This document shows positions 60,901-64,000 of a stretch of DNA of 64,000 nt, in pieces. A program made the position numbers and the translations under genes. The notes beneath the pieces were generated by a model. The model was not told where the DNA came from. It searched no databases and was given only the letters and a program-made list of their open reading frames with translations. Within the stretch, counting starts at the first letter, position 1, and every line of letters begins with the position of its first letter. This DNA is from Gibbula magus (lineage: Eukaryota > Mollusca > Gastropoda > Trochida > Trochidae): the NCBI GenBank assembly GCA_936450465.1, contig OW388292.1:4111756-4175755 (forward strand), given 5' to 3'.

Positions 60901-61385
60901 CTTGCAGGATGTTTGAATAAAACATACGTTCATCAAATACTTTCACATTTCGCAAGAAGCCAGCGTGAGGATGCAGGATTTTCCTGAAGAGATTGTTACG
61001 TGACTCTTTTATCTGCTGTACAACCGTAATCTGAAGTACAAATGTCATGAAGTAATGTTTATGTCATAGGAACCTGCTAGTATATACATGACGGCTATGT
61101 GTCACTCACTGCTAGTATATTACGCGGTGGCTTTCCTGTCACGCGCTTGGATGGAAACAGAAAGAAGGACAAATTCAAATTTCCAAAAAGTTCAATTATA
61201 ACGTGTGCCTATTGTTTAAATGCTTATATTGTTAATTCTTATTTCAGAAAAATAGCGTTAACTCAAATCCAAATGTGTTTTAAAATTCCAAACTAAAACA
61301 AACCATCGAACTGCACCTAGAAACTAAAGTTTTCCGTTAACCTCTGCTGGGTACACATTTCAGGGAGACCAAAAGGGGAGAAAAT
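57929..61385. other. About 3.5 kb of AT-rich intergenic DNA
   Basis: A (GTCTCTC)n repeat lies at about 60590-60635, and several TGACGTCA-type strings occur near 58395-58430 and 59318. No gene seen. Confidence 0.45.
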
Positions 61386-61600
61386 CGAACACAGGTGCCC
61401 CTCCCACCTCGAACACAGGTGCCCCTCCCAGCGGAAAAAGTTGATCTCTACTAGGAACTTCGAGTCACGTGCCATTTAACCCTTAAATATGGATCTTCTC
61501 GGCATGTTCCATGACCCACGTGTATTAATAGTACAAGGAAGCTCCTTCCTGGCGTTGGGCCGGCTATATAAGCAGGGAGGTACAGGGTACAGCAACAACA
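61386..61600 (+). promoter_or_regulatory. Promoter region of the PhyH-like gene
   Basis: A TATA box, TATATAAGC, stands at 61565-61573, so the start of transcription should be near 61595 and the 5' UTR about 65 bases. Upstream are two CACGTG E-boxes (61466-61471 and 61517-61522). A 24-bp direct repeat (61386-61409, 61410-61433) carries CAGGTG and CCCCTCCC in each copy. Binding factors are not determined. Confidence 0.7.
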
Positions 61601-61660
61601 CTCACGCTCCCACCGCTGTATACTCGGAACGTTGTTAGATTGACGGAGTCGTGTATCATC

Positions 61661-62639
61661 ATGCCTGGCGACTCGGACAGCGTTGCAGACTTCTTCGACG
61701 TGAACGGCTACATCAGCGGCCTCAGGGTGCTGGACGAGACAGAGACCGCCGAACTGAAGAAGAACTTTAACGACTTTGAGGAGAGCATTGGTAATTAAAT
61801 ACATACTCCGTGATAAACAATGATACTGATTGCATGTTCAAATTGTGTTCAAGTATTCTTGTTATCCCAATATTAATATAGTAATAATTTAGACATTATT
61901 AATTAAAGTACATTAAATTATATTAGTAAATAATATATTTAGAAATCGCTAACGGATAAATTAACATAAAACATTTTGTATCATTTATCCTTTGCTCATT
62001 TCATTATTTCTTCCAGGGAATTGCTTCTCAAAGTATTTTCTTATCAACTATTATTTCTCTTGAGAGGAAGATTATCTTATTTTATTTTATTTAGTTTAGT
62101 GTTTTATCTTTTATAGTGTTATTTATTCCTTATTTAATTAAATTATTTTTTACATAAAGTTATTCAATATAGCTTTCAGTGTTTTTAATTTAATTTAATT
62201 TAATTTAATTTATTTCATTTCATTTCCTATATTTTAGTTGTTTTTTTTTTATATTATATTATATTATATATTTATGTTAGTGTTTTATAGTGTTATCTAT
62301 TTGTTATTTGATGCTATTTCTTTTTACATAAATTTATTTGTAACTTTCGACGTTCTCATTTAATTTAATTTATATCATATTTAATATTTTATATTTTATA
62401 TTTTATGAACTTGCCTCTCCAGGTAAGGAGAGCGCCCAGTACAATCTTCACAACGTGCACGTGGAGAACCCCTGGGTGCTGAAGGTGGCCACCAAACCCT
62501 CCGTGCTGAAACCCTTACAGGAGATCCTAGGCCCGAACCTGATCCTTCTTGACTCGAGGTTCATCGCCAAGTACCCTAATGATGAGGTGCCGAGAGGAGA
62601 CGGGTCGGAGGCGTTCGTCGCCTGGCACCAAGACGTCAG
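61661..62639 (+). CDS. Phytanoyl-CoA dioxygenase (PhyH)-like Fe(II)/2-oxoglutarate oxygenase, first two exons
   Basis: Exon 1 is 61661-61790 (ATG, then donor GTAATT); exon 2 is 62423-62639 (acceptor TTGCCTCTCCAG, donor GTCTGT). They join within a Gly codon (G|GT), giving about 115 residues before the gene leaves the window. The N-terminus reads as VADFFDVNGYISGLRVLDE, the usual 'F...NGY..' opening of PhyH proteins. Near the end EAFVAWHQDVR carries the H-x-D pair that binds iron in this family; the distal His and the 2-oxoglutarate-binding Arg would lie in later exons. The family hydroxylates varied substrates, from phytanoyl-CoA to small metabolites, so the substrate is not predicted. Related animal proteins are sometimes named hypophosphite-dioxygenase-like, from distant similarity only. 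There is no signal peptide at the start. Confidence 0.88.
61791..62422 (+). other. First intron of the PhyH-like gene
   Basis: Extremely AT-rich, with (TTTAA)n near 62180-62215 and (ATATT)n near 62250-62270. No other feature. Confidence 0.8.
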
Positions 62640-63003
62640 GTCTGTGTTTATGTCAACCTCATTTGATGTCTATTTTCAAATGTAATTGCACAAACCACTG
62701 TAATGTGGTCCTGTGTAATAGGTCCTGTTAAATTTTACAATGGACGAATGTATCTTTAGATCATTAGTTTTTTTGCTCACTTGTCGCTGATGTATTTTAA
62801 TAACGAACATTTATCTTATATTTGATATTTTAAGAACAAAATCGAGGCGCGCTGCTTGGACAGTTTTTAAGCCATCAGCGGCGTTTGAATTGATGAATCA
62901 CAGATTGCTCGATATCAATCTTAGATCACCACTAGGAGCAGTCAGAACACAAACCAGAAGAACAAGTGCGTGACGATGTGTATACGACGTTCTAGTGAGC
63001 AGC
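62640..63003 (+). other. Start of the second intron of the PhyH-like gene
   Basis: Follows the exon 2 donor; nothing identified before the 43-bp array begins. Confidence 0.6.
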
Positions 63004-64000
63004 GTACACACATCCAGTACACACAGTGTATAGCTTTAATCACAACATACACACATCCAGTACACACAGTGTATAGCTTTAATCACAACATACACACATC
63101 CAGTACACACAGTGTAAAGCTTTAATCACAACATACACACATCCAGTACACACAGTGTATAGCTTTAATCACAACATACACACATCCAGTACACACAGTG
63201 TATAGCTTTAATCACAACATACACACATCCAGTATACAAAGTGTATAGCTTTAATCACAACATACACACATCCAGTACACACAGTGTATAGCTTTAATCA
63301 CAACATACACACATCCAGTATACAAAGTGTATAGCTTTAATCACAACATACACACATCCAGTACACACAGTGTATAGCTTTAATCACAACATACACACAT
63401 CCAGTACACACAGTGTATAGCTTTAATCACAACATACACACATCCAGTACACACAGTATATAGCTTTAATCACAACATACACACATCCAGTACACACAGT
63501 GTATAGCTTTAATCACAACATACACACATCCAGTACACACAGTGTATAGCTTTAATCACAACATACACACATCCAGTACACACAGTGTATAGCTTTAATC
63601 ACAACATACACACATCCAGTACACACAGTGTATAGCTTTAATCACAACATACACACATCCAGTACACACAGTGTATAGCTTTAATCACAACATACACACA
63701 TCCAGTACACACAGTGTATAGCTTTAATCACAACATACGCACATCCAGTACACACAGTGTATAGCTTTAATCACAACATACACACATCCAGTACACACAG
63801 TGTATAGCTTTAATCACAACATACACACATCCAGTACACACAGTGTCTAGCTTTAATCACAACATACACACATCCAGTACACACAGTGTATAGCTTTAAT
63901 CACAACATACACACATCCAGTACACACAGTGTATAGCTTTAATCACAACATACACACATCCAGTACACACAGTGTCTAGCTTTAATCACAACATACACAC
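63004..64000. repeat. 43-bp minisatellite in the PhyH-like intron, at least 23 copies
   Basis: The unit is CATACACACATCCAGTACAC followed by ACAGTGTATAGCTTTAATCA and CAA. The starts CATCCAG at 63011, 63054 and so on are 43 bases apart. Variants are TATACAAAGTG, GTAAAG, GTCTAG and ATACGCAC. It runs past the right edge, so copy number is a minimum. Confidence 0.95.

Overview
The window looks like a stretch of an animal nuclear genome, most likely a marine gastropod or related mollusc. The reasons are AT-rich non-coding DNA, genes split by introns with GT/AG borders, TATA and poly(A) signals, tRNA-derived SINEs whose 3' end carries the GTGAGTGAGTGAG tail familiar from molluscs, several classes of retrotransposon, and very large tandem satellites. 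The species assignment is an inference; nothing here is bacterial, and the long open frames on both strands of the satellites are by-products of repeat units divisible by three.

Three host genes can be supported. (1) At the left edge (about 90-740, +) is the last coding exon of a protein with an acidic, NPxY-bearing tail, probably a cytoplasmic tail. (2) At 41990-44828 (-) is a complete three-exon aconitate decarboxylase of the MmgE/PrpD family (ACOD1/IRG1 type, the itaconate-forming enzyme). It has an arginine-rich mitochondrial presequence built from 12-bp repeats, and all seven residues described for the ACOD1 active site can be placed. (3) At the right edge (61661 onward, +) are the first two exons of a phytanoyl-CoA-dioxygenase-like (PhyH) Fe(II)/2-oxoglutarate oxygenase with a TATA promoter.

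The rest is mobile and repetitive DNA. The central mobile element is a tyrosine-recombinase (DIRS-order) retrotransposon at 26627-32624, with 175-bp terminal direct repeats, a gag-like ORF, RT/RNase H and a tyrosine recombinase. It is a layered fossil: a SINE tail fragment with 8-bp target duplication lies in gag, a 5'-truncated LINE with 11-12-bp duplication lies between gag and pol, and a 452-bp inverted-repeat MITE with 10-bp duplication lies in pol. A second LINE (I-like, with RT and RNase H) lies at about 24475-26260 (-). Three SINEs, two hammerhead-like remnants and two further inverted-repeat elements are scattered around.

About a third of the window is tandem array: 54-bp (4991-6340), 17-bp (6573-6920), 27-bp (13908-20314), 14-bp (20318-20528), 25-bp telomere-like (34185-36675), 50-bp (48750-55400), 24/25-bp (55472-57928) and 43-bp (63004 to beyond the window). 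The 27-bp and 50-bp arrays keep exact phase over more than 6 kb, and several arrays carry higher-order duplications (594/297 bp, about 750 bp, 2,000 bp, 194 bp). I found no clearly new gene system. The most unusual things are the nested recombinase retrotransposon, the phase-locked satellites, and the repeat-built presequence of the itaconate enzyme.
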